Part shown: positions 49,221 through 60,088 of the stretch, in pieces | Layout: the number at the start of each line of letters is the position of its first letter | Numbering within the stretch: the stretch's first letter is position 1 | NCBI GenBank assembly: GCA_022113835.1 | Contig: JAILWY010000023.1 | Coordinates: 16,056,001-16,120,000, forward strand | DNA: 64,000 nt | Direction: 5' to 3' | DNA from: Atopsyche davidsoni | Lineage: Eukaryota > Arthropoda > Insecta > Trichoptera > Hydrobiosidae | Made by a program: the position numbers and the translations under genes | Notes under the pieces: model-generated | What the model saw: only the letters and a program-made list of their open reading frames with translations | Told to the model about the DNA's origin: nothing | Database searches by the model: none

Positions 49221-49414
49221 TTTGTGGATTGAACGTCAATCAAGTGCGTTTTAATTACTTATATTACTTACTAATATGATTGGGCATATTATTTCACATA
49301 TTGAAAATGATTCAAAGAAACTCTCAAAAAAATATCATCGTGACTTGTGTAGGATTTGAACCTACATCTCCAAGCTTACATGGCCGGTGTACTGGCCCTT
49401 GTACTAACGAGTCA
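49221..49414 (-). mobile_element. tRNA-derived SINE type 1, full-length minus copy
   Basis: Reverse complement of the plus copy at 31423-31624. The A box is TAGTACAAGGG (49396-49406 on the minus strand) and the B box GGTTCAAATCC (49352-49362, one difference from the perfect box). The body and the GATTGACGTTCAATCCAC tail (49221-49240) are intact. The high similarity of the two full-length copies suggests the family was active not long ago on an evolutionary scale. Confidence 0.82.
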
Positions 49415-50160
49415 CATCTGTTATCAATAAGTCTTTCGTTCATAGACTGTTAATCGATTATTATGCAGTGAAGTGAAATGATGAAAAGAAAAAAAAACAA
49501 TTTCGGTTTTTTACAACAAATATGAATAGCCAATTTGCTAGAAGATTTTGCAAGTACTCACGCCTTTCAAGAGCTTTTACAAATGAAGTAGCCCTTGAAG
49601 GGCGATTGTGCTCATAAACGATATTCAAGATTTAAACTGCTTGTTTATATGTGTAGCATTAAAAATTGAATCAGACTCTCGCAGGTGTTACGTACTTCCT
49701 TACCTTCGCAGACAGCGACATGCCGTTTTCTTATTAGTATTATTATTTTTGTCGAGCAGTATTTTAGAAGCTGTGTATTAATATTCTGAATATTTCACTG
49801 CAATGGCGTCGCATCGCTTCCAGCGAAAGTCGTGTCGATGTCGGATCGCGTCCTGATCGCGTCGCGATTGCGTCGCCCGGAGACGCTGCCTTATCCGCGC
49901 ATCGCATTGTTCGCGATTGAAATTCATCGCCACGGCTCGGGCCGCCGTTCTCTGTATAACTTAATAACGTTTGAAGTTGGGTAATAATATTCAAATGGGC
50001 CTAATAAAATGGCCGCCTTGATGGTCCGCCATTAGCTGAGTGAGCACACTTAACCTAAATGCGAAATTACTTACCGCGGCCCTAAACCCAGGAAGCGAAT
50101 ATCTCCTCGTCCCCCGACGACCGCGGGTGACCTAGGATACTCCGATATAGTCATTTGTAA
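49415..50160. promoter_or_regulatory. CpG-rich block within spacer
   Basis: 49800-49945 is strongly enriched in TCGCG/GTCGC words (GATCGCGTC, GTCGCGATTGCGTCGC) and includes a 76-codon minus frame without domain. 50010-50135 is also GC-rich (GGCCGCCTTGATGGTCCGCC, CCCCCGACGACCGCGG). These look like CpG islands or a distant promoter; no start site can be fixed. Confidence 0.3.
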
Positions 50161-50461
50161 AGCCGGCTACACACGCTGCGACACAACTGACAACTCAATG
50201 GTAATTAATCAAATGGGTGTTTTTTTTAAATTTTGTCTAAATAGAAAACGCTATTAACCAAACACCGATTGTTTGGGGATCGCTTAAGCCGGCTACTCAC
50301 GCTGCGACACAACTGTGAATCGAAAAGCAACTTGCCAATAACCACCTATTATCTTGGGTGTTTTTTTTTTAATAGTTTTGAATCTGTAAACATCGCAAAG
50401 TAAGACACTATTGGCAATCTATCAATCGATTTCCGCTTGTGTTGCAACGTATATATGCAGC
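50161..50461. mobile_element. PIF/Harbinger-like elements, tandem or nested
   Basis: Two left ends in the same orientation, AGCCGGCTACACACGCTGCG (50161, preceded by TAA) and AGCCGGCTACTCACGCTGCG (50287, preceded by TTA), followed by a single right end TTGTGTTGCAACGT...TGCAGC (to about 50461, followed by TAA). A TAA on both outer flanks fits one composite element formed by an insertion of, or duplication of, the left half. Confidence 0.65.
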
Positions 50462-52732
50462 TAATATTTTTCAGAAACTATACGCAAAGATACGTACATG
50501 TTTTAATTTTTGTTATTTATTGTTTTAAATCTATAATATTGTTTATACAGATTATGCGTTATCAATAATATGCTTAAATAAATAATACGAACGAACTATA
50601 CCAATAAAATAAATATGGTTGTCGTTTTATTCTCTTATTCCTATCTTATGAGAGGAATGAGGAAAAAACACAAATAAACTAAAGCACAGAAAAAAAACCA
50701 ACTAGTTAAAGTTTAACCTAATTAAAAACAAATAAAATCAAGTATAATTTATAGCCTCGCAAATGCAACACGAAATTATAATAAACGCGACTTTCTTTCA
50801 ATTAATCTAGAACGCGGCCATGTCGGATAAATCAAATAAAGCCAGCGTTTCGTGTATTTAATATTTTTTACTCTTTTAACGTGTTGAAGTCTTACAAGCA
50901 AAATTTTAATGTACTATTGAAAAAAACCAATAGCCCAGGGTGAGCTTGATGCATATGGCCACATTTCTTAAATTAAAAATTAATATTTTTTAATTAAATA
51001 AGCGATAATTGTTATACCAATTTTTTTCTCATTAAAAAAATTAAAGGTTTTTTGAAAAATTTATATGGTTGAAGACATTTTTGCTAAACAGCATACTTAC
51101 TTTTTGCATACTGATTTATAACTTTGTATTCACTCAAGGCGCATTATAAATACTTGGCTATCTTGATATTTTTTTAACGTAATTTTGGAAGGAAAAAAGG
51201 ATTTCAAAGACACAATAATCAGAAAAAATACCTAAGATCATATATCGAAAATATAACGAATACATTAATATTGGAAAGGACTGAAATATTTATATTTGCC
51301 GGACTGAAATTCAAGTGCGCGTCCACCCCAGCCATGCACATTGTAATGAACACGAGACATGTAAACATTTAGTCTCAGGCCGGCAGGTAATATATGCAAA
51401 TTGTAAGAAATTTACTGGACGCCATACAAGTCTAGGGTGCATTTTCCAGTGCCTTATGCCTTGCATATTGAGGCATTAAAACCGGCTGGAAACACTTAAA
51501 AAAGAATTCTTTAATCCTCGGCAATGAAAGACTATGCCGCGCATTCGCTTTGTTTCCATATAAATCGCTCCTAAAAGCTGCGGCGAAATCGATACCGGTT
51601 TGTGCCTGAAGAGAAAGAATGCAATTAAGGCGGTCGTTTATTATCATGAAAGAGTAGTTTTTGCGCTTGTTTATATTTATTTGCTTATAATGTGAGCTTT
51701 TGAATGTAACGCGCAAATATTCAGCGAGAAAAATATACAATCAAATTGTTTTTAAATATGCTGTCAGTAACGTAATTTTGAGTTATTTATGCAAACTCAC
51801 GTGATACTATGAGCTTTAGGAGCTATGTTTTATTTATTTTTTTTCGTAGGTTTTGAATGTTATTGTTTTGAGTTGATTCGAAAATCCATGTCTTGTGCTA
51901 CTAGAGGTTTTTATTATTCCGGCGTTTCGGTCTTCGTGTTGGATTAACCTCATGTTTATAATTACTTATATGCAAAATATCATCACAAGGTTTGAAGATA
52001 TTTAATGTAAGCATTGTGTTACTAGCATGTAGATTAAACAGATCCCAAAATATTTATTATTATTAATACATAAAACGCATTTATGAATATAAAATGAACG
52101 CTTTAAAATAACTTTGGAATACTCAGAACTCATACAAAGCATTTTCTGCAAAAATGCAGGATGACGCATTAAATAAATTGACAGGAGCACACATTAAGAA
52201 AGTTACTTCTTCTTTTTGATTCGCTTTAAAATTGAAGTAAGATTAAAATCGACATGTCCCTTCAACGTCACATGAATACGAAATCGCTGGAAAGAACAGA
52301 AGAATTGGACAATCGATGAGTCAGAATTTATAACGATTTTCTTACGATATTGAGAATACACACGCATATGGATAAATAAATACACTCTCTACTTTACATT
52401 GGACAACTTCATACCAAGATCAGATAAATATGAATGATCAAATACCATGAAATCATCGTCAAATAAAGATATTTTTGATTTGAATTTAAGCAAAGCAAAA
52501 TTTTTAATTAATTTATTTAATGTGTTAAAAAAGCGCCTCTATTTAAATTTTATAGATATTCCGTGTGGAACTAACGAAATGATTTATGTATTGAAATATT
52601 GCCAAATTTTGATTTTGTGGCGTGACTAAATGTAATTAGCATCCATAAATTAATAAATTCAGCGGGCAACTGGTTTTATTAAAGACAGAAAGCCAAAGGT
52701 AAGTTAACTGAAAACTGCAGTGCTGCGCGGAA
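50462..52732. other. AT-rich spacer, no gene seen
   Basis: No recognisable gene. GC-moderate patches at about 51300-51400 (CGCGTCCACCCCAGCCATGC) and 51470-51610 (GGCTGGAAACAC, CGGCGAAATCGATACCGG). The 102-codon minus frame at 51432-51740 includes part of the latter and shows no domain. Confidence 0.45.
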
Positions 52733-52811
52733 ATTTGCATAGTTTTGCATTTTCCCAACACTCTTAAACCGGGTGAATGCAAATATGCATAAAGCAGTAT
52801 TTAATGCAAAA
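52733..52811. promoter_or_regulatory. Cluster of octamer-like (POU) sites
   Basis: Within 79 bp: ATTTGCAT (52733-52740), TTTTGCAT (about 52743-52750), ATGCAAAT (52777-52784), overlapping ATATGCAT (52783-52790), and ATGCAAAA (52804-52811). ATGCAAAT/ATTTGCAT is the classical POU-factor octamer and appears in both orientations. An enhancer bound by POU-domain proteins is inferred. Confidence 0.35.
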
Positions 52812-55014
52812 TTACACTTGCTGACTCATAGCTTGTACAATTGAATGATAAAATCATTTTTAAAAAATATTTGATTGTGTTTAATAAAAAAAAACCTACC
52901 GAAATCTCTGTTGAGTTTTTACATAAAGAGTAGCAGGCATGTTAATATGAAACTAATAAAAATAATAATAAAAAACAGTTGCGTTATAGTAATACTTGTT
53001 ATTATCTGCAAAAAATAATTATCTTTAAGTTTTTTATATAACTATTTATGAAATATATTTTTTGAATTCCTAAACCGTCAGAGAGATTAAAATTAACGTT
53101 TGTTACTTGCACTTTTTTAAAGTGAGGGATCGATCTCAAATCGTTTTAAAAAGACACGTGTACTGAGAATTTCCGTAAACGGAAAAATTCTATGTATGTG
53201 CGATAAAAAAATATACCAAAAAATGTTGATTTTGGTATTTTCAAAACTACGAAATACTGAAATAACGAATTGCCAAAAATTTTTGTAAAATTATAAAATT
53301 TTACCTATCCGCGAGGAATATCATTTAAGCCATTTCAATTATCTAATAAAATGTATTGTAGTTTTTGTGATGGTTTAAATGCATTTTTATCCTTGCTACA
53401 GATGCCCACAAAATGGCGATGGATTCTCGGTTTTGAAATGCAAGCGGCGCACGCGAATATCTGTCGGATTTATATGAACGGAGTGTGACTGTGGCTGGCG
53501 CGGCGTGTAGCGTGTGGCGGGCGGCGAAGGGGGGCGGCACAATTTATCTCATATAATCCACGATGTATCATGAATTATATGAGATATAACAAAAATAGTA
53601 CTTTTTTTGGTAATAAATTATTTCACGTTGAAAGTGAAAAAAAAACATTTCAGTTTTTATAAAAAGCGTTTATTAAAAAAATACATTGCACTACTTAAAT
53701 TTTGTAATCAATTCGCCAATAGTTTATGTAGTTAGCGATTAATTATTTTTTATATATGACAAAATAAAATATCAAGTAACTTTTGATCATGATGTATGCA
53801 TGTCATAATAAAAAAAAACATTGTAAAATACAAAATTCTGTATGCTCCGCCACTGGCTCTCACGCCTTAAGACCGATCCGAAGATTTAATAGATGTCCTC
53901 TTCTTGACGACGCATTGTATCTGCACACGCGGGTTAAATATTTATCGACTTAATGAGAATTTAACGTACGATTAAAAATAAAAATAAACACCAACTGCCT
54001 TACTGGGTTTTAGGGTGTTCAAAAGTAGACAGAACCGTGTGAGACTAGAGACTATACTATCAACCCCTTTTTTAAAAAACATAATAGGGTTGTGTATCTG
54101 CGCATATAATAAATATATATTCTATATTTATATATATATAATATACCTCACACATTTTCAGTTATTCATAAACGAAGATAATAATAGCCTAATTAATGCC
54201 GCGATAAGTGGCGCCGTCTAGAATGACTTCACCGGGTTGAACGACTGGCGACTCGTGGGGGGAATTCTCATGCGACATTAGCAACAATTAAAAAAAATAT
54301 CATTTGCGTTTTATCACGGCTACGTGAAAAGATTGCGCGGCGGCATCTCCGCCCGTAAGCAACTCTACGTGCATGGAAACACAAACGAGCTCACTCTCTT
54401 ATTAATATTATCCGAGCTTTTGACATTGTATTTATTGTTATGTTTGTGGCAGCGAGAATGCCCGCTTGAAGTAAGAGCTGTTTCGGATTAGTTGAATTTT
54501 AATTTTGAATGTGAAATGATTTGAAAAGTTGTTGTGCTGTGTTTGATCATGTCATTAATTTAAAAAAAAATCAGATTGGTATAATATTGATTTTAAAGGT
54601 GGTTTTTTCTTCAACATTTGATTAACTGAATTCTGTTTCTGTGTCTTATTTTTTATATAAACATTTTCTAATTAAATTTTGAGTTTTTCTTTTGAACAAA
54701 TGAGATGCCAGAAAACTCTATATCTTTAATATTTCCATACAAATTTTTGACTTCATATATAATTAAATTTTTATAATCGTATTTTATAAACGCTTATACC
54801 ATAACATAGTTTAATTTTTTTAAATGTACTTCTCAAACACGTGTCGACCTATCCTCAAATGCCAGATACATTCAAACAAGCATCACCGTCATTGCATCAC
54901 ATGGCTTCTAAAATTTACAACATGTTTGGCGTCGTAAAAAATCAACGGTCATATATCACTACCTGGTCATATACCAATTAGCACTCCTTGACATTAAACG
55001 TTTCACAATTCAAA
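52812..55014. other. AT-rich spacer with GC-rich patches
   Basis: 53425-53545 is GC-rich (GGCTGGCGCGGCGTGTAGCG; GGCGGGCGGCGAAGGGGGGC) and covers most of a 65-codon minus frame with no domain; 54325-54360 is GC-rich (GCGCGGCGGCATCTCCGCCC). The rest is AT-rich with a TA stretch near 54110-54140. These patches may be conserved non-coding DNA. Confidence 0.4.
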
Positions 55015-55225
55015 TTAAAACAAAAGGCTGTCGGCGAGCTGTCACCGGGCGCAGGCGCGGCGGGCACATCCGGGACGGCGTGACCTGCGCCACTTGCAGG
55101 GGTGACGCATCCTCGACGCACGCGCGTGAGAAGCCAACCCAGGATACAATGCGCGTTCGCGACACCTGGACGAGTGGACTAATTGCTAATTTGCAATTGA
55201 CAGGTCCTGGAATAAGTCGCCTCTT
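55015..55225 (-). other. CpG-rich block with a 72-codon minus frame
   Basis: About 200 bp of CpG-rich DNA (GGGCGCAGGCGCGGCGGGC) with a minus frame (55010-55228) beginning MKRRLIPGPVNCKLAISPLV. No domain, no splice signal judged strong. It could be regulatory; a TAATTGCTAATTTGCAATTG stretch adjoins it at about 55180-55199. Confidence 0.25.
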
Positions 55226-55287
55226 CACTGACGACTGGCATCCTGGCTAAATTAACATGAATAAAGCCACTTCAATTCTCCTAAGAA

Positions 55288-55703
55288 CAGTGGCTCTCAA
55301 ACTCTTTTGGCCCACAGACCCCCTTTCATAGTCAAAACTTGCCTACGGAAGTCAAAACTTGCCTACGGACCACCTTTCGTAGTCAAAACTTGCCTACGGA
55401 CCCTGGGTTTAAAATATATAAATTCATATTATAGACTAGTTGGTGCAAGTATCGACTCTATTGCGTTCCTGTATTAACCTACCTGACTCACCGCGATGCC
55501 TGTTATTACTTGTACTTTATGCACCTGTCCATATTTATATTTTTCTTAGGACGTAAAAATCGCTAATAATATATTCGCTAATATGTACGCAGGACCCCCT
55601 GGCGTTGTTCAGGTACCCCCAAATCGATTTTAATTTTCTAAGGACCCCCTGAATGATCCCAGGGACCCCCTGGGGTCCGTAGGGACCACTTTGAGAAGCA
55701 CTG
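55288..55703. mobile_element. hAT-type miniature element, copy 2 (intact)
   Basis: Begins CAGTGGCTCTCAAACTC and ends GAGAAGCACTG, with a perfect 8-bp duplication CCTAAGAA (55280-55287 and 55704-55711). It shares the TTCATAGTCAAAACTTGCC subrepeats and the CTAGTTGGTGCAAGTATCGA interior with the copy at 29965, in the same orientation, with indels. It has no transposase. Confidence 0.93.
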
Positions 55704-56234
55704 CCTAAGAAATAAAAGATCGCAACTAAAAATACTATATGTTAGCATCAAAATTGTTTTTTCACATTCAAGAAAAAAAGTTTTACTTTACTTATGTTTT
55801 ACTTAAATTAGCAGAATTAGTGAATTAACATAAATGTTATACTTGACCCGGATAATAGCAGACGCATGTTCATTGGTTTTGGCAGCCGTTGTTGTGCGGT
55901 GATTTTGTGGTTTTTGGGGTCGTTGTCAATGCTCTAAGCTGGTACCCGGAAGTGAGTACCAATTAAAATCCTTGAAAATTGTCCTAGTACGTAGACCAAA
56001 ACGTCGAAAACTTCAAACAGCTCCATATCAGTTTCTACATATTCTAAATTTATTTACACCGTATAAAAACGTTAGTAACCTGTCATTACATTTTAATCCA
56101 TATTTTTTTATTATATGTTACTCTAAATTCGTTCTCACTATTAATATCAGTTAACAAAGCCTGTCAACGAAACCAGTCTCTTTAAAAATTACATAATGCA
56201 GAAGCGTCATTATATAATTTATGATTATTGAATA
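55704..56234. other. Spacer, no gene seen
   Basis: A patch at about 55870-55950 (TTTTGGCAGCCGTTGTTGTG, GGTACCCGGAAGTG) is weakly similar to the centre of foldback copy 1. The 60-codon plus frame at 55972-56154 has no domain. Confidence 0.45.
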
Positions 56235-56248
56235 CTAGCGGATACCCG

Positions 56249-56264
56249 GCGCGTTCTACTGCGC
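56249..56264 (-). terminator. Helitron 3' terminal hairpin (copy B)
   Basis: GCGC (56249-56252) pairs with GCGC (56261-56264) around 8 bases, ten nucleotides before the terminal CTAG. In copy A the equivalent bases are GCGT (57496-57499) and ACGC (57508-57511), a two-base change that keeps pairing. Confidence 0.8.
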
Positions 56265-56796
56265 TAAATAAAGAAATAGAATACTTTTTTTATTTGTTCG
56301 AAAAAAAAAATGAAATTTTGTTTATTTATTAACTTTTTATCTTAATGCTAGCGGATATATCGAGTTTTTTCGGTAGGTGTGTAAACATAGTCTTTTCGGC
56401 GTTCCAACTCTAAACGCAACATAACAGGAATTTTGCGAAAAACAGGAATTTTCTATGTTCAAACCAGCAATACTTAGCGATTGGCCATGAGCCTTGTTGA
56501 TAGTTATTACAACAGCACAATTTAGGTGGATCTAAGTTGCGAATGAGCATCTATGGTGAACCAACTTTTAAAGTTAAGATGTGTGGTGACATTCCAGATG
56601 GTTCCAAAGAGTTAAAAAACTCTATTGGATTGTTCATGCAATTTTTCGCAAAATTATTGTGGCTGTGCTGCTCGTTATTCGGCTTTTTTTTCAGTAAAAT
56701 AAACACGTTGTTCGTTTTCTAAATGAACAGCAAGATGTTGAAAAGTTGGGTATCATTCGTGAATACTGAAACCAGGAATTTCATATTTTTTCAATT

Positions 56797-57084
56797 TCAT
56801 TCGTGAATACCAGACCAGGAATCAATGTCAATATCAACGTTTCTTACTTTAATGGTGGTGGTGAATCCTCCATCTTCTGGCTTTCGTCGTCTGTATTTCG
56901 AATATCCATCCTCACCAGGAATTGTATCTCCGATTGTTTTCCAAATGCTTGGACAACGCTGTGTTGTCAGAAACGTAGCTTGTAAGCGGTTCTGGCGGGT
57001 CAACCAGCGTTGACAACTTGGCTTTTCCGGCTTTTTCAACCGGGTGATTCCTTTTGAAATTTCAGTGCATGGCAGTACAAACAA
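56797..57084 (-). pseudogene. Helitron protein, fused later fragment (copy B)
   Basis: A second minus frame overlaps the end of the previous one in another frame and contains a short segment with IPGEDGYSKYRRRKPEDGG followed by FTTTIKVRNVDIDID. The same words occur in copy A, at 58170-58220, as GLRKPEDGGYTTTIKLRNVD. In autonomous elements they are hundreds of residues after the N-terminus, so copy B has lost the central part. No enzyme is possible. Confidence 0.7.
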
Positions 57085-57452
57085 AGAGAGCTCATCGGCC
57101 CAATTACAACATTCGGATGATTACTGTAGTCGCAGTCTTTGTCATAATTGAATGCCACCAACTGAAAATCGATTCTTTGTATCGATTTAACCGCACGTAT
57201 CTGATAACCTTTATGCCTGTTTTCATGTTGTTGAGGAGTTTCAGCAGCTCTTGCTGTGGTAGCTCTGATTCGAACTTGTTCTAGACGTGCTTCATGTTGT
57301 TCTGGTGTTTCTACAGCTCTTGACTGCCGCTCTTTCAACCTATTTGACTCTGTACGCACTTTTCGTTTTCCGGCAGTTTCGGCTGCTCTTTCGGCTCTTT
57401 TTCGTTTCGCATCAGCTGTATTTTTTCCAATTGCAGCTCTTTTCGGTGGCAT
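57036..57452 (-). pseudogene. Helitron protein N-terminus (copy B), 138 codons
   Basis: Begins MPPKRAAIGKNTADAKRKR and continues as a charged, Arg- and Glu-rich, likely coiled region with repeated ETPEQHEAR/ETPQQHENR units (about residues 48-85), then a region with a CLYCHALKF Cys pair near residues 122-130. This layout is the N-terminal part of insect Helitron Rep-helicase proteins, which normally run past 1,000 residues. Here the frame ends at about residue 138 and the DNA jumps to a later segment (see next entry), so the Rep catalytic centre and helicase are missing. It is on the minus strand, start at 57452. Confidence 0.82.
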
Positions 57453-57691
57453 TTTTTGATATATATATATTTTTGATAACCAAAAATGATACCCGGCGTG
57501 TGCTACTACGCTAAATAAATAAATAAATATTTTTTAATTTTTATCTTAATGCTAGCGGATAAACAATGTATTGAGTTTTTTCGGTAGGTGTGTAAACAAA
57601 GATTTTTTCATTAACTACGTGGCGATAGTTTTTTAACAGCAAGTCTTGTTCCGTTGCACAATTTAGGTGGATCTAAGTTGCGAATGAGCAT

Positions 57692-58311
57692 CTATGGTGA
57701 ACCAACTTTTAAAGTTAAGATGTGTGGTGGCATTCCAGATGGTTCCAAAGAGTTAAAAATCTCTATTGGATAGTTGACTCTATTTTGGAACTTCATTATG
57801 CAGCAATGTTTTCGCAAAATTATTGTAGATGTGCTCCTCGTTCTTCGACATTTTTTTTCAGTAAAATAAACACGTTGACCGTTTTCTAAATGAACAGCAA
57901 GATTGGATTGAACAGTTGGATATCGTTCGTGAATACTGAAACCAAGAATTCGCCAGACAGCTTCATTACTGCGACCCATCTGAAATTGAGTGATTTCATA
58001 GTTTCGATTTGAAAGCTCAAACACTGCCATATGCCTTTGTTAACATATTTGCATATGTCCTTGCATATGAATTTCACGGAGTTGCAGTGTTCCACATTGA
58101 TATATGATTGAAATGTTTTTTACAGTATTGGACTGTATGGAACAATCCATATGTTATCAATGTCAATATCGACGTTTCTTAATTTAATGGTGGTGGTGTA
58201 TCCTCCATCTTCTGGCTTTCGTAGACCAGTTTGAGTTTCATCGATCAAATCGCGTGGATATCTTTTCGTGCATTTGCCGTCTTTTATGCAAGGCGAATTC
58301 ATATGCAACAC
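57692..58311 (-). pseudogene. Helitron protein, middle fragment (copy A)
   Basis: Read on the minus strand from 58311, with changes of frame: HMNSPCIKDGKCTKRYPRDL (58311-58230), then the KPEDGG.TTTIK.RNVDIDI block, then CNSVKFICKDICKYVNKGI (58095-58030) and MAVFELSNRNYEITQFQMG...EAVWRILGFSIHERYPTV (58030-57900). These correspond in order to a conserved stretch of the Helitron Rep/helicase region (the Helitron_like_N domain and following), broken by frameshifts and small deletions. The HUH/tyrosine catalytic motifs of the nuclease are not visible in the remaining fragment. A second, similar copy of its last 100 bp is in copy B. Confidence 0.85.
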
Positions 58312-58616
58312 TCCGCATGGGCCGTGATGTTCTTACAAACAACGTCAAAAAGTATCAGATCTTCACGTTGATGCGGGTGTTCAGCAGATATAAGATCGAT
58401 GTCGATTTGAGTTGGGATAATTTTTTCAATAGACGAAACTTGTAATACGAATATTTTCGTATAATATTTTTTTTCCCATATATAAACAGACAAACTCATT
58501 ATGATAAAACACGTTGTGAATGACAGATAGTGATTTTGTTTTGAAAGTCCGTACGATCTGTCCGCGCGATCTTCACAATGTTCTTTTTTCAATTTTTTGC
58601 GAGGAACGATGTCCAC
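58299..58616 (-). pseudogene. Helitron protein, upstream fragment (copy A)
   Basis: A 105-codon minus frame. The last third (SAEHPHQREDLILFDVVCKN...AHAECCI) precedes the HMNSPC.KDGKC words of the next entry with one frameshift between them, as in Helitron proteins where DLFDVV...H GPCG...C.KDGKC occur in one run. The first two thirds have no similarity I recognise and may be non-coding Helitron 5' sequence. Confidence 0.6.
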
Positions 58617-59017
58617 TTTACAGATGTTGAAAATTTTTGTATGGAAAATATCAAAAATTGACCTAATTCTGTTCCGTAAGTTCGGCAGCCTGTAACGGCA
58701 AGTTCATTCTAATATTTACAAACATCAATATCAGTATTTCTCGATTGGTAGCCATGCAGGCAGCCAGCTTCAAGATATTTTCGCGTATATGCAATACTCG
58801 AAAATGGCAGTTCCTTTTATGAATTGGAAACTTTTGTATGGGATTTTTCTTAATTGAATAAACCAAATTTGATAATCAATTTTTATAATTTTAGTGGTCT
58901 AGATTACTCTCGGTATTTTTGGCTTTCAAATAAACACGGTGTGGGGCTCGTCGGTCGTACGGTTTCAAAGCCTATAGCGGACTAACAAACATTTTTAGTG
59001 TTTTATATATATATAGA

Positions 59018-60070
59018 TTATAATAAAGCTTTCTTTATGGGCTCACAGACTTAGACTTAAATTAATATGTATGCAATATAAATGCAAGCTACTGTGTGCA
59101 ATAATTTCACAATGGCTTATTGTCTGTCTAAGTTTAATCGTCTCTTTAAATTCCAGACATTTGCCATTCAATTCTCACGCGAAAATTGAGATAAGTTATA
59201 AAGATATAAGCAGCAAGATGGCGCATCATGAGAATGCCATACGTGCTGCGAGGTACGGCGACAGAAGATGGACTTGCAGACTATTATTATAATAGTAAAT
59301 TAATTTAAATAAAAATATGTATACCCTTAGCGTACAACATATTTGCTGATTTTCTGCTTGTATGTATTATTAATTAAATATCAAACCTGCATACAATTTG
59401 ACGTTATATTTTTAGAACATTTAGCTGTTATTTTAGTACTTGTATATATATTTATATATAATGTATATTTTAGAAATTCTAAACACATTTAAAACAAGTA
59501 AATGTATTATAATGTATACAGATATCGCACAGGTAAAGTTCATACATTCTAAGCTAAAACAAGCACGACAGGCAGGCGCTCTGACGTCACACTTGTCTCG
59601 CGAGGCGGGAATGGTTGATGATGGTGATCGGCGGAAGATCCCATCGCGGAACACTTCAAGGGGGCCGCGCCGCTTCTGCGAACTTCCTAAGTTATGTCGT
59701 CCACGTAGCAACAGGGATTAACTATGTGAATATGCCTGTTAAGGATACGCCCGAGACTTAAGGAGGTTGTACTGCAGGCACGTGATATTCAATGGATTAA
59801 GATTGGAATATATAAACAAGTACTGTTTTAAAATATATCAGGAGTCAGGTGTTGGTCTTATAACACACGTATGTAAAACTTTAATAAACATCATGTCTTT
59901 TTGAGGGTCTACGGTCGGTCAAAGACAAACTGCCAAAAAGGTTACCTAACATCCATGAATATCACCAAAAAGATATCTACACACAAGCAGATGTGTAGAT
60001 TCCGTATTTTGTACATAAAATAAAGCGACACGCTTTCTTCTTTCAACCCAGTGCTTCGCCACAGCCAAGG
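59018..60070. other. Spacer with a GC-moderate patch and a hairpin
   Basis: No gene recognised. Two opposite-strand frames of about 92 codons (59433-59721) cover a GC-moderate patch (59570-59710, GGCGGGAATGGTTGATGATGG; GGGGCCGCGCCGCTTC), neither with a domain; a CRE palindrome TGACGTCA is at 59582-59589. A perfect hairpin ATCTACACA / TGTGTAGAT with an 8-base loop lies at 59975-60000. Confidence 0.45.
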
Positions 60071-60088
60071 TAAAAAAAAGACACTAGA

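Larger units (their letters stand above)
56235..59017 (-). mobile_element. Helitron, two head-to-tail partial copies
   Basis: On the minus strand the element opens with TCTATATATATATAAAACAC (starting at 59017, after a host A) and closes with a short GC hairpin then CTAG (56235-56238), followed by host T. TC at the 5' end, CTRR at the 3' end and insertion between A and T are the diagnostic Helitron features. Inside, two partial copies lie in the same orientation: copy A (59017 to about 57489) and copy B (about 57476 to 56235). They share long blocks such as 56515-56625 with 57656-57760 and 56341-56390 with 57543-57600. Copy A ends with GGGTATC and lacks CTAG; copy B ends complete. Neither encodes a full Rep-helicase. 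The arrangement suggests duplication during rolling-circle transposition or insertion of one copy next to the other. Confidence 0.9.

Noticed and set aside
57054..57514. Several plus-strand frames over the Helitron
   Set aside because: Antisense shadows of the minus-strand Helitron protein.
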